A stretch of 64,000 nucleotides of DNA from Enterobacter asburiae (lineage in GTDB: Bacteria; Pseudomonadota; Gammaproteobacteria; Enterobacterales; Enterobacteriaceae): positions 3,596,001 through 3,660,000 of the forward strand of contig JAAQVN010000001.1 of assembly GCA_011754535.1 (NCBI GenBank). The letters are read 5' to 3'. The notes beneath the pieces are model-generated. The model had not been told where the DNA came from. It searched no databases and worked only from the letters and a program-made list of their open reading frames with translations. How positions within the stretch are numbered: position 1 is the stretch's first letter; the number at the start of each line of letters is the position of its first letter. This document shows positions 8,555 through 17,238 of the stretch, piece by piece. The translations under genes and the position numbers were made by a program.

Positions 8555-9175
8555 TCAGACGGACAAATTATTTATTTTCATCTGCATCATTTCGCTCAGC
8601 GCAGGTGACGCTTTGCTCTCTACGCCAGCTTGCCACGCTTTACGCGCGCCCGCTTTGTCACCTTTGCTCAGCAGTGCTTCACCGCGCAGATCGGCAACGA
8701 TGGCAGCAAAACCTTCGCCTTTGATGGTATCGAGCGTTTTCAGCGCGTCGTCAGCTTTTTTCTGCTGAACCTGAATACGTGCCAGGCGCAGATTGATCAC
8801 TGCCTTCAGATTTTCATCGCTGGCAGCAGCAAGGCCCTGAGACAGCTGAGCAGCGGCTTTATCCAGTTCGTTCTTATCAACATACTGCTGAGCCACTTCC
8901 AGTGCAGCCAGCGCACCGTAGGTGTTTTTGTTGTCGGCGGCAAATTTCTCTGCCGCAACCAGCGTTTGCGGCTGATCGGCCCGAAGCGCGCTAACGGTAT
9001 TTTCATAGGACAGAGACGCGCCGCGCGCGGAATCCGCCTGATGATTGTTCCAGTAACGCCAGCCAACCAGCGCACCCACACCTAAAATTACCCCAACAAC
9101 CAGCGCTTTGCCGTTTTCAGCAAAGAAGCGTTTAATCGCGTCGACCTGATCGTGTTCGTTCTCGTACATTTCCAC
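8555..9175 (-). CDS. yfgM: SecYEG ancillary subunit YfgM
   Basis: YfgM is a single-pass inner-membrane protein of 206 residues. It has a short cytoplasmic N-terminus, one membrane segment at about residues 23-43 (ending GWRYW) and a periplasmic TPR-like domain. It associates with SecYEG and PpiD and feeds clients to periplasmic chaperones. The start is the GTG at 9175, nine bases after an AGGAG and homologous to the E. coli start; an ATG at 9220 would add 15 unrelated residues. It sits between hisS and bamB as in E. coli. Confidence 0.94.
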   Translation of the reverse strand: MEMYENEHDQVDAIKRFFAENGKALVVGVILGVGALVGWRYWNNHQADSARGASLSYENTVSALRADQPQTLVAAEKFAADNKNTYGALAALEVAQQYVDKNELDKAAAQLSQGLAAASDENLKAVINLRLARIQVQQKKADDALKTLDTIKGEGFAAIVADLRGEALLSKGDKAGARKAWQAGVESKASPALSEMMQMKINNLSV

Positions 9176-9188
9176 GCCGTCTTTCTCC

Positions 9189-10463
9189 TTAGCCCAATAG
9201 AGTGCGCAAGTGCGCCGCAACGCCGTCCTGCGTTACCGTTGTCTGCTCACCAGAGCGCAGGTCTTTTACTACCACTTCGCCGTTAGCCACTTCGGACTCG
9301 CCCAGCACCAGTGCAATACTTGCGCCCCACTTATCGGCACGAGCAAACTGTTTTTTGAAGTTGCCGCCGCCATGGTTGGTCATTAGCTTAACGCCCGGCA
9401 GCGCATCACGCACGCGTTCGGCAAGCTGCATCGCCGCAGACTGCGTTTCCGCGCCTGAAGCCACCAGGTATATATCGACAACGGAATCTGCTTTAAATTC
9501 CGGATTAACTGCCTGAACCAGCAAAACAAGTCGTTCAAGACCCATCGCGAAGCCAACCGCAGGGGCCGCACGGCCACCCAGTTGCTCAACCAGACCATCA
9601 TAACGGCCGCCGGCACATACGGTACCCTGCGAACCGAGGCTGGTGGTTACCCACTCAAACACGGTGCGGTTGTAGTAATCCAGACCGCGCACCAGACGCT
9701 GGTTCACGGTGTAGGCAATGCCCGCCGCTTCGAGCAGCTTGCACAGACCGGTAAAGTGTTCGCGAGACTCGTCGTCCAGGTAGTCACCCAGCGCAGGAGC
9801 ATCGTTCAGCAGCGCCTGGACATCAGGGTTTTTGGAATCCAGCACGCGCAGCGGGTTGCTGTACATGCGACGTTTGCAGTCTTCGTCCAGCTTCTCTTTG
9901 TGCTGTTCCAGGAACGCCACCAGCGCATCGCGGTAGTTAGCTCGCGCTTCCAGAGAACCGATTGAGTTCAGTTCCAGGGAGACATGATCGGCGATACCGA
10001 GCGCGCGCCACCAGCGGGCGGTCAGCATAATCAGTTCGGCGTCGATGTCCGGGCCCTGCAGGCCAAAGACTTCCACGCCCAGCTGGTTGAACTGGCGATA
10101 ACGACCTTTCTGCGGACGTTCGTGGCGGAACATCGGGCCGATATACCACAGGCGCTGCTCCTGATTGTACAGAAGACCATGTTCGATGCCGGCGCGTACG
10201 CAGCCCGCCGTACCTTCCGGACGCAGGGTCAGGCTGTCGCCGTTGCGGTCCTCAAAGGTGTACATCTCTTTTTCAACCACGTCGGTCACTTCACCGATCG
10301 CGCGTTTGAATAACGGGGTCTGCTCTACAATCGGCAAACGGATTTCACTGTAACCGTAGCTGCCGAGCACCTGCTTCAGCGTGCCTTCAATGCGCTGCCA
10401 GATGGCGGTTTCGCCAGGCAGGTAATCGTTCATGCCGCGGATGGCTTGAATGTTTTTTGCCAC
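9189..10463 (-). CDS. hisS: Histidine-tRNA ligase
   Basis: This class II aminoacyl-tRNA synthetase charges tRNA-His. Its 424 residues match E. coli HisRS in length. Motif 2 (FRHERPQ), the histidine-specific loop ([11 protein letters not shown]) and motif 3 (GFAMGLERL) are intact, and the C-terminal anticodon-binding domain ends AAHLRTLLG. The start is GTG at 10463, giving [10 protein letters not shown] as in E. coli; the longer frame from 10514 runs through the upstream terminator hairpin. It lies downstream of ispG and upstream of yfgM. Confidence 0.97.
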   Translation of the reverse strand: MAKNIQAIRGMNDYLPGETAIWQRIEGTLKQVLGSYGYSEIRLPIVEQTPLFKRAIGEVTDVVEKEMYTFEDRNGDSLTLRPEGTAGCVRAGIEHGLLYNQEQRLWYIGPMFRHERPQKGRYRQFNQLGVEVFGLQGPDIDAELIMLTARWWRALGIADHVSLELNSIGSLEARANYRDALVAFLEQHKEKLDEDCKRRMYSNPLRVLDSKNPDVQALLNDAPALGDYLDDESREHFTGLCKLLEAAGIAYTVNQRLVRGLDYYNRTVFEWVTTSLGSQGTVCAGGRYDGLVEQLGGRAAPAVGFAMGLERLVLLVQAVNPEFKADSVVDIYLVASGAETQSAAMQLAERVRDALPGVKLMTNHGGGNFKKQFARADKWGASIALVLGESEVANGEVVVKDLRSGEQTTVTQDGVAAHLRTLLG

Positions 10464-10484
10464 GTTTATTCTCTTTCTATATAC

Positions 10485-10576
10485 AAAAAAAACCCAAAGA
10501 ATGGGTTCAATCATACATGGGAAGCGGCATGCTTCCCATCACGTTATTTTTCAACCTGCTGAACGCTGATACGCTG
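10485..10576 (-). ncRNA. sroE: sroE-like RNA / ispG 3'-UTR with tandem hairpins and terminator
   Basis: E. coli encodes the roughly 92-nt RNA SroE between ispG and hisS on the ispG strand. Here the same interval has two tandem stems. One is a 9-bp ATGGGAAGC hairpin at 10517-10539. The other is a short AACCCA hairpin at 10491-10507 followed by eight T residues, a rho-independent terminator ending at 10485. The 5' boundary is set only by the E. coli length and is uncertain. It may be no more than the ispG mRNA terminus. Confidence 0.5.
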
Positions 10577-11662
10577 TGTTTCGTCCATCATCGCGGCTTT
10601 GGCGCGGATGCGGGCTTCAAGCTGGTCGATCATGTCGCTATTATCCAGACGATCTTTACGAACGCCATCTTCATAGAGACCACTTTTCTTGTTACCGCCG
10701 GTTACGCCCAGGGTTGACACCAGCGCTTCACCCGGACCGTTCACCACGCAGCCGATGATGGAGACGTCCATTGGGGTGATGATGTCTTCCAGACGCTGCT
10801 CCAGGGCATTCACCGTGCCGATCACGTCAAATTCCTGACGTGAGCATGTTGGGCAGGCAATGAAGTTGATCCCACGCGAACGAATGCGCAGTGACTTCAG
10901 GATATCAAAACCGACCTTGATCTCTTCGACCGGATCGGCCGCCAGCGAGACGCGCAGGGTGTCGCCGATCCCTTCAGAGAGCAGCAGCCCCAGGCCGATC
11001 GCCGATTTTACAGAACCGCTACGCAGGCCGCCCGCTTCGGTGATCCCTAGGTGCAGAGGCTGCTCGATCTGTTTTGCCAGCAGGCGGTAAGATTCCACTG
11101 CGAGGAACACGTCGGACGCTTTTACGCTGACTTTAAACTGATCGAAGTTAAGACGATCGAGATGATCGACGTGACGCATCGCGGATTCGAGCAGCGCCTG
11201 AGGCGTAGGCTCGCCGTATTTTTCCTGCAGATCTTTTTCCAGGGAACCGGCGTTTACGCCGATACGGATAGGAATATTTTTGTCGCGGGCGCAGTCCACA
11301 ACCATGCGGATACGCTCTTCGTTACCGATGTTGCCCGGGTTAATACGCAGGCAATCAACGCCGTATTCGGCGACTTTCAGCGCGATACGGTAGTCGAAGT
11401 GGATGTCTGCAACCAGCGGAACGCTGACCTGCTGTTTGATCAGTTTGAACGCCTCAGCGGCATCCATAGTGGGCACGGAGACGCGAACAATGTCCGCGCC
11501 TACACGCTCTAATGCTTTGATTTGGTTGACCGTCGCTTCCACGTCCGTGGTGCGCGTATTGGTCATCGACTGGACGGCGATAGGTGCCCCATCGCCGACT
11601 GGCACATTCCCAACGTAAATCCGTTTCGATTTTCTACGTTGAATCGGAGCCTGGTTATGCAT
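10544..11662 (-). CDS. ispG: 4-hydroxy-3-methylbut-2-en-1-yl diphosphate synthase (flavodoxin)
   Basis: IspG carries out the penultimate step of the MEP isoprenoid pathway, reductively converting MEcPP to HMBPP with a [4Fe-4S] cluster. The protein has 372 residues, the E. coli length. The cluster ligands are visible as CPTC (C270 and C273) and the Cys and Glu of GCVVNGPGE. An N-terminal TIM barrel precedes them. The gene lies 26 bases downstream of rodZ and is followed by tandem hairpins before hisS. Its need for Fe-S clusters links it to the isc operon 20 kb away. Confidence 0.97.
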   Translation of the reverse strand: MHNQAPIQRRKSKRIYVGNVPVGDGAPIAVQSMTNTRTTDVEATVNQIKALERVGADIVRVSVPTMDAAEAFKLIKQQVSVPLVADIHFDYRIALKVAEYGVDCLRINPGNIGNEERIRMVVDCARDKNIPIRIGVNAGSLEKDLQEKYGEPTPQALLESAMRHVDHLDRLNFDQFKVSVKASDVFLAVESYRLLAKQIEQPLHLGITEAGGLRSGSVKSAIGLGLLLSEGIGDTLRVSLAADPVEEIKVGFDILKSLRIRSRGINFIACPTCSRQEFDVIGTVNALEQRLEDIITPMDVSIIGCVVNGPGEALVSTLGVTGGNKKSGLYEDGVRKDRLDNSDMIDQLEARIRAKAAMMDETQRISVQQVEK

Positions 11663-11688
11663 GAAAAATCTCCCGCGTTGCCCGTCTG

Positions 11689-12696
11689 TTACTGTGCTGC
11701 TGATTGTTCGGCATTAACGGTAAGACGTGCAACCTGGTTAGTTCTGATAAAGCGGCTCAGGTCGACAGGTTTTCCTTGATACTGGATCTGTACCGCCGCC
11801 GGAGCGCCAATTTTAAGCTTATAAGGAGCCTGACCGACCAGATTTAAATTGCCATCTTTACGCTGCAGGCCGCTGAAGAGCTTTTTACCTGTCGCGTCTG
11901 TCACTTCCAGCCAGCAGTCAGCCGTGAAGTTCATCACCAGCGCGTTTGGATCGGCGGCTGGCGCGGCTGTTGCCGCCGGGTCGGTCGGCAGGGACGCCGC
12001 GGTATTGTCCGCAGGCTGAGTCGCTGCCGGGGCGTTCATCGCAGTATCGACATTTGCCTGAGAAGGCGCGACGACCGCGTTTTGATCCTGGGCCTGCGGC
12101 GTAGCGGTGTTAGCCGTAGCGGCCGGAGCCTGTGCTGCATCGGTCGCCGGAGCCGTTGTTTGCGGCTCGCTTGAGGTCGCTGCACCCTCGGTGTTCAGCG
12201 GGACGCTCTGGGCACCACCGTTGCTCGCCTGATTGAGTTCGGCGGAGGATTGATCGGCCATGGTGGAGATCTCTTCCTGCTGTGCCTTGTGGTTCTGCCA
12301 CCACCACGCGCCGGTCAGACCGACAACCACAAACAGCACCAGCCAGGTAAAGCTCATCAGCCAGCCATCACGTTTTTTACGGCGTTTCCCCAGGGAGAAG
12401 CTTTGCATCGGGGCAACTTTTGCTGCACGAACCGGTGCCTGCTTCTCCATCATTGGCAGTAATTCGTTTTCGGGGATGTGCACCAGCTTTGCGTAAGAGC
12501 GGATATAACCGCGCAGAAATGTTGAAGCCAGATCGGCAGGCGCCTTATCTTCTTCAATATCGCGAACCGTGGAAACCTTCAGGCACAAGCGTTCTGCAAC
12601 GGCTTGCTGGCTGAGTCCGAGTTGTTCACGGGCGTTGCGAAGACGAACGCCAGTGGAGAGTGCTTCATGTTGGTCGTGAGTGGCTTCAGTATTCAT
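11689..12696 (-). CDS. rodZ: Cytoskeletal protein RodZ
   Basis: RodZ links MreB filaments to the elongasome and maintains rod shape. The 335-residue protein has an N-terminal cytoplasmic helix-turn-helix domain ([20 protein letters not shown] region), a basic juxtamembrane patch (KRRKKRD) and one membrane segment at about residues 111-133. A long Ala/Pro/Thr/Gln-rich periplasmic linker follows, then a C-terminal beta domain (about residues 250-335). The linker differs most from E. coli, as expected for low-complexity sequence. It is the first gene of a rodZ-ispG-hisS run. Confidence 0.96.
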   Translation of the reverse strand: MNTEATHDQHEALSTGVRLRNAREQLGLSQQAVAERLCLKVSTVRDIEEDKAPADLASTFLRGYIRSYAKLVHIPENELLPMMEKQAPVRAAKVAPMQSFSLGKRRKKRDGWLMSFTWLVLFVVVGLTGAWWWQNHKAQQEEISTMADQSSAELNQASNGGAQSVPLNTEGAATSSEPQTTAPATDAAQAPAATANTATPQAQDQNAVVAPSQANVDTAMNAPAATQPADNTAASLPTDPAATAAPAADPNALVMNFTADCWLEVTDATGKKLFSGLQRKDGNLNLVGQAPYKLKIGAPAAVQIQYQGKPVDLSRFIRTNQVARLTVNAEQSAAQ

Positions 12697-12988
12697 TCGC
12701 TACAACTACTGGTACGTGAAAAAAAGGGTTCAGGTGCCGGTGAGTCACAATGCCACCCGCACCGCGAAACTTCAGGTCAGTTAACCTTGAACAGACAGTA
12801 TAAGACTGTCAGCCCGGAGATGACAGTACAGCCCTGCCCGAACGGCTAAACTGTTGTTACGTCGTTACATACTGCCCGAAAGTCGGATGAAACGCACCGT
12901 AATTATTGATCAGTCATCACGAATCTGACTGATTATTCAATAAGATTAAGCATCACGGCGCAGATAATGCGCCGTGAGTGCATAATAA
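12697..12988. other. rodZ-rlmN intergenic region with inverted repeats
   Basis: This 292-base gap encodes no convincing protein. It holds three inverted repeats. ACTGTCA-N9-TGACAGT lies at 12805-12827, ATCAGTC-N11-GACTGAT at 12909-12933, and a 9-bp CACGGCGCA hairpin at 12954-12976, 12 bases past the rlmN stop. The last may end rlmN transcripts, although the T-run is poor. The first two could be operators or leader structures of rodZ, whose promoter must lie here. Confidence 0.5.
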
Positions 12989-14155
12989 TCAAACAGCTTT
13001 GACCGCAATCGTCTCGCCCTGCATGCGTTTACGCAGGGTACGTTTGGTACGGTCAATGACGTCGCCTGCCAACTGTCCGCACGCAGCATCAATATCATCA
13101 CCACGGGTTTTACGGACGATGGTGGTGAAACCATACTCCATCAGCACCTTGGAGAAACGGTCGATACGGCTGTTCGAGCTACGGCCATACGGTGCGCCCG
13201 GGAACGGGTTCCACGGAATCAGGTTGATTTTGCATGGCGTATCTTTCAGCAGCTCAGCCAACTGATGCGCGTGTTCGGTACCGTCGTTGACGTGGTCAAG
13301 CATCACGTACTCGATGGTAACGCGGCCCTGGTTGGCGTTGGATTTCTCCAGGTAGCGACGCACGGCAGCGAGGAAGGTTTCGATATTGTACTTTTTGTTA
13401 ATCGGTACAATTTCGTCACGGATTTCATCGTTTGGCGCGTGCAGGGAGATAGCCAGCGCAACGTCAATCATGTCACCGAGCTTGTCCAGCGCAGGCACAA
13501 CGCCTGAGGTAGACAGCGTCACGCGACGCTTGGACAGGCCAAAACCGAAGTCATCCAGCATGATCTCCATCGCCGGCACCACGTTGGTCAGGTTCAGCAG
13601 CGGTTCACCCATCCCCATCATCACCACGTTGGTGATCGGACGCGTACCGGTCACTTTCGCTGCGCCAACGATCTTCGCGGCACGCCAGACCTGACCGATG
13701 ATTTCAGACACGCGCAGGTTACGGTTAAACCCTTGCTGAGCGGTAGAGCAGAATTTGCACTCCAGCGCACAGCCCACCTGAGAAGAGACGCACAGCGTGG
13801 CGCGATCTTCTTCCGGGATGTAGACGGTTTCAACACGCTGATCGCCTACCGCAATCGCCCATTTGATGGTGCCGTCCGCCGAGCGCTGCTCTTCCACCAC
13901 TTCCGGTGCGCGGATTTCAGCCACTTCTTTGAGCTTGTTGCGCAGCACTTTGTTGATGTCAGTCATCTCATCAAAGTTGTCGCTGCAGTAGTGGTACATC
14001 CACTTCATGACCTGATCGGCACGAAACGGCTTCTCACCCATATCTTTAAAGAACTCGCGCATCTGCTGACGGTTCAGGTCCAGCAGGTTAATTTTTCCAT
14101 TTTTATTGGGAACCGCAGGAATGGCGACTTCGGAGGTATTCACTAGTTCAGACAT
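12989..14155 (-). CDS. rlmN: Dual-specificity 23S rRNA/tRNA adenine-C2 methyltransferase RlmN
   Basis: This radical-SAM enzyme methylates C2 of A2503 in 23S rRNA and A37 in some tRNAs. The CxxxCxxC motif is at C129, C133 and C136 (CALECKFC), and the C-terminal Cys that forms the methyl-transfer intermediate lies in AACGQLAGD. The protein has 388 residues against 384 in E. coli; the difference is in the variable N-terminus. I chose the ATG at 14155 (MSELVN), preceded by CCGGAA; the frame stays open upstream but that part has no counterpart. Confidence 0.96.
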   Translation of the reverse strand: MSELVNTSEVAIPAVPNKNGKINLLDLNRQQMREFFKDMGEKPFRADQVMKWMYHYCSDNFDEMTDINKVLRNKLKEVAEIRAPEVVEEQRSADGTIKWAIAVGDQRVETVYIPEEDRATLCVSSQVGCALECKFCSTAQQGFNRNLRVSEIIGQVWRAAKIVGAAKVTGTRPITNVVMMGMGEPLLNLTNVVPAMEIMLDDFGFGLSKRRVTLSTSGVVPALDKLGDMIDVALAISLHAPNDEIRDEIVPINKKYNIETFLAAVRRYLEKSNANQGRVTIEYVMLDHVNDGTEHAHQLAELLKDTPCKINLIPWNPFPGAPYGRSSNSRIDRFSKVLMEYGFTTIVRKTRGDDIDAACGQLAGDVIDRTKRTLRKRMQGETIAVKAV

Positions 14156-14205
14156 AATTTTTTCCGGCCTCGTTGTTACACGTTGTGGCCCATGGAGGGT
14201 TGAAT

Positions 14206-14243
14206 AGAAACGCCCCGGAAAGCTGTCTGCTCGTCCGGGGCGT
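14206..14243 (-). terminator. Terminator-like hairpin downstream of ndk
   Basis: A 10-bp stem (ACGCCCCGGA / TCCGGGGCGT) with a 14-base loop is followed on the minus strand by TTCTATTC. It lies between ndk and rlmN and probably ends ndk mRNA. Confidence 0.6.
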
Positions 14244-14269
14244 TGCATTGTACAAAGTCTGGCGCAGGG

Positions 14270-14291
14270 ATGCCACGTCTGGACGTGGCAT
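14270..14291. repeat. Perfect 10-bp inverted repeat 3' of ndk
   Basis: ATGCCACGTC and GACGTGGCAT are separated by two bases. There is no T-run on the ndk strand. It may stabilise the ndk 3' end or be a protein-binding palindrome. Confidence 0.5.
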
Positions 14292-14324
14292 TTACGAAAA
14301 TAATGTGTAAACGAAACCGTTAAA

Positions 14325-14756
14325 TTAACGGGTACGTGGACACACTTCGCCTTCAGCGAAGAAGAACGCGATTTCGCGCGCAGCAGATTCAACAGAGTCG
14401 GAACCGTGGGTGCCGTTCTCGGTGAAGCTGTCCGCGTAGTCAGCGCGCAGGGTACCCGCCAGCGCGTTGTCCGGGTTGGTTGCACCCAGCAGATCGCGGT
14501 GACGCTGTACTGCGTTTTCGCCTTCCAGCACGGATACCACGATTGGACCGGAGGTCATGAACTCAACCAGGCCATCAAAGAATGGACGACCTTCGTGCTC
14601 AGCGTAGAAACCACGAGCCTGCTCAACGGTCAGGTGCAGCATTTTGGTGCCAACGATCTTAAACCCTGCTGATTCAAAGCGAGCGAAGATGCTGCCAATA
14701 ACGTTTTTTGCCACCGCGTTTGGTTTGATGATGGAAAAAGTACGTTCAATAGCCAT
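14325..14756 (-). CDS. ndk: Nucleoside-diphosphate kinase
   Basis: Ndk transfers the gamma-phosphate of ATP to other nucleoside diphosphates through a phosphohistidine. The 143-residue protein has the family signature NGTHGSDS with catalytic His117, and the N-terminal [12 protein letters not shown]. The start ATG at 14756 matches E. coli; the longer frame from 14834 has no homologous extension. It is a single-gene unit between rlmN and pbpC with hairpins on its 3' side. Confidence 0.97.
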   Translation of the reverse strand: MAIERTFSIIKPNAVAKNVIGSIFARFESAGFKIVGTKMLHLTVEQARGFYAEHEGRPFFDGLVEFMTSGPIVVSVLEGENAVQRHRDLLGATNPDNALAGTLRADYADSFTENGTHGSDSVESAAREIAFFFAEGEVCPRTR

Positions 14757-14912
14757 GATAACCTCTGTCAATGTTCTGTTGTTTTGCATACCGGAGTATG
14801 GTGTGGCGCGGATTATAATGAGCAATAGCGCCATTGCCTATGGATTCAGGTAACATTTTTTTAAAATAAGACGAGTTTTAGCAACAGCTCACATCTGAAC
14901 GCTGTTTTAAGG

Positions 14913-17237
14913 TCACTGCAGCGTAAAATTCACCGTCGCAACCTGCCCGGTCTCATCCATAACGAGTAACTGATAATCGCCCGGTTTATCAAGCTGTAAT
15001 GTGTAAACCCGTCCTTTCACACTCAGCGGTTCACCGTTCAAAAACCACCAGCGCTCGCCGCTGTTGCCGGTCGCCTGAAGCGGCAGCGAAACGCGGGACT
15101 CCCCCGGCAGACGTTTTATGACGGCCCCTTCGCGCACGCCGGTCAGGATGAGTGGCGCAGGTGCATCCTGCGAGAGCGGAGGACAGATTGTTGATGAAGT
15201 CGGGACCCGTACCGCACGACGCTCGGTCGCAGGCAGCCACGGCTCCAGCGGCAGCGGCCAGACATCGAGGACTTTTTCCGTTGCATCAGGGCAATCTGCC
15301 GCCACACGCTTGCCCGTTTTATCCACCCAGACCGGGAAACGAATGCCGCGAATGCCTTCCTGTTCGGGCAATAGCAGAGTAGGGGGTTCACTCCCTTCCA
15401 GCAGCCAGGTCGACAGACGACGTCGACAGTTTTCACTCCCTTCCGGCAGCGACTGACCGCCAGGCCAACAGATCACGCCCCGCCCGACGCTTTCCGGGCG
15501 CGGATCGCGCGGCAGGCGGGCCTCGTCTATGGTCGAGCGTGACTGAAGCAGGTTATTCACCTGGTTTAATAGCGGAACCGCGCTGGCAAAACCAAACTGC
15601 CCCGCTACGGGCGTGCCGTCCGGTCGTCCTGTCCAGATACCTATTACGTAACGGGCATTCAGACCGATGGCCCAGGCATCACGGTAGCCGTAGCTGGTGC
15701 CCGTTTTCCACGCCAGTGGCGCAATTTGCGGCAGCGCGCTGTCCGGCAGCGGCTGCGCCTCGTTCGCCAGAATACGGCGAATAATCCACGCCGAGCCCGG
15801 CGATAACAGCGGGCGTTCAGTCAGCGGGTCGACCGGCTGTAAGCGCAGCCGCCCCGCCTTGCCATGCCTTGCAAAGGCGCTGTACGCGGCGGCGATATCC
15901 GCCAGCCTCGCGCCTGCGCCACCCAGGATCAGCGACAGATTCGGCTGCGCTCCGGCAGGCAGGATCAGCGGCAGCCCGGCATTGCTCAGCATCCCGGCAA
16001 AGCGTTTTGGCCCGTAGGCTTCCAGCACCTGTACCGCTGGCAGGTTGAGGGAGCGCACCAGCGCTTCACTCATGCTGACCGGCCCGTGGAACCCGCTGTC
16101 AAAATTTCCCGGGCGATAATCGCCGGTTTTTCTGGGCACGTCCTGAAGCAGCGAGGCGGGATGGATCAGGCCATCGTCCAGCGCCATACCGTAGATAAAG
16201 GGCTTTAATACCGATCCCGGAGATCGGATCGCGTTAACCATATCCACGTGGCTAAAACGCGTGTCGTCGTTGATATCTACCGAGCCAACCCAGCCGCGCA
16301 CCTTCATGTCGGTATGATCGACTACGATCATCGCCAGCGAGCTGCGTGCCGGCAGGCGGGATTTCCAGTTCATCGCCAGCTCTTCCAGCTGCCGTTGCAG
16401 TCCGGCATCCAGCGTGGTGACAATCTTTGTGTCGCGACTTTTGCCAAGCATCATGCGTGCAAAAAGCGGCGCCAGCTGCGGCATCTGCCGGGGAGCCAGC
16501 CATACCGGCTCTTCACGGGACTCTTTCACCTGCTTTGCTGACCAGACGCCCTGGGTCACCATGCGGTCGAGCACTTTGTTGCGTGCCGCTTCGGCCCGCT
16601 CCGGCCAGCGGTCCGGGCGCAGGCGGCTTGGCGCCTGCGGCAGTACCGCCAGCAACGCCGCGTCGGAATAGCTCAGCTGCGAAGGGGGTTTCCCAAGATA
16701 GGTCCAGCTCGCCGCCCCCACGCCCTGCAGCGTGCCGCCAAACGGGGCGCGGTTGAGATAAAGCGTAAGAATGTCACGTTTAGAGAGATGCCACTCCAGC
16801 TGCATCGCCCGCCATAGCTGGCGAATTTTGCCGCCAAAGGTGCGCGGATGCGGATCCAGCAGGCGCGCAACCTGCATGGTAAGCGTGCTTCCTCCCGAAA
16901 CCACTCTTCCGGAGGTGAGATCCTGCCAGGCGGCGCGCAGGACAGAGAGCGGGTTTACGCCTGGATGATCCCAGAACCAGCGATCTTCGTACTGGATCAG
17001 AGCCTCAAGGTAGCGCGGAGAAACGTCTTCAATGGTAACCGGATAGCGCCAGATACCGTCGCTATCGGCAAAACGCCAGAGCGGCGCGCCCTTCTCGTCC
17101 ACCACGACTCGTGCAGGGTTAACCTCTTTCAGAGGCAACGGCCACAGGCGGTCGGCGGCGATAATCAGCCCCCATAAAACGAGAAGCGCTCCCGCCAGCC
17201 AGAGCCAGCGGGAGCGTGTCAGACGTGCTCCCGGCAT
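14913..17237 (-). CDS. pbpC: Penicillin-binding protein 1C (peptidoglycan glycosyltransferase)
   Basis: This is a bifunctional class A PBP of 774 residues anchored by one N-terminal membrane segment. The glycosyltransferase domain shows EDRWFWDHPGVNP and the GGSTLTMQ motif. The transpeptidase domain has the SxxK box (SPGSVLK), SLN and KTGTS. A C-terminal BiPBP_C domain follows. The start is the ATG one base after the yfhM stop (TAA-C-ATG), so translation is probably coupled to yfhM; an upstream TTG at 17249 would overlap yfhM. The pairing with yfhM is conserved in many gamma-proteobacteria and ties this PBP to wall repair after protease attack. Confidence 0.95.
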   Translation of the reverse strand: MPGARLTRSRWLWLAGALLVLWGLIIAADRLWPLPLKEVNPARVVVDEKGAPLWRFADSDGIWRYPVTIEDVSPRYLEALIQYEDRWFWDHPGVNPLSVLRAAWQDLTSGRVVSGGSTLTMQVARLLDPHPRTFGGKIRQLWRAMQLEWHLSKRDILTLYLNRAPFGGTLQGVGAASWTYLGKPPSQLSYSDAALLAVLPQAPSRLRPDRWPERAEAARNKVLDRMVTQGVWSAKQVKESREEPVWLAPRQMPQLAPLFARMMLGKSRDTKIVTTLDAGLQRQLEELAMNWKSRLPARSSLAMIVVDHTDMKVRGWVGSVDINDDTRFSHVDMVNAIRSPGSVLKPFIYGMALDDGLIHPASLLQDVPRKTGDYRPGNFDSGFHGPVSMSEALVRSLNLPAVQVLEAYGPKRFAGMLSNAGLPLILPAGAQPNLSLILGGAGARLADIAAAYSAFARHGKAGRLRLQPVDPLTERPLLSPGSAWIIRRILANEAQPLPDSALPQIAPLAWKTGTSYGYRDAWAIGLNARYVIGIWTGRPDGTPVAGQFGFASAVPLLNQVNNLLQSRSTIDEARLPRDPRPESVGRGVICWPGGQSLPEGSENCRRRLSTWLLEGSEPPTLLLPEQEGIRGIRFPVWVDKTGKRVAADCPDATEKVLDVWPLPLEPWLPATERRAVRVPTSSTICPPLSQDAPAPLILTGVREGAVIKRLPGESRVSLPLQATGNSGERWWFLNGEPLSVKGRVYTLQLDKPGDYQLLVMDETGQVATVNFTLQ

Positions 17238-17238
17238 G

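Noticed and set aside
14156..14485. 110-residue N-terminal extension of RlmN
   Set aside because: It overlaps the ndk 3' end and hairpins; E. coli RlmN begins at the equivalent of 14155.
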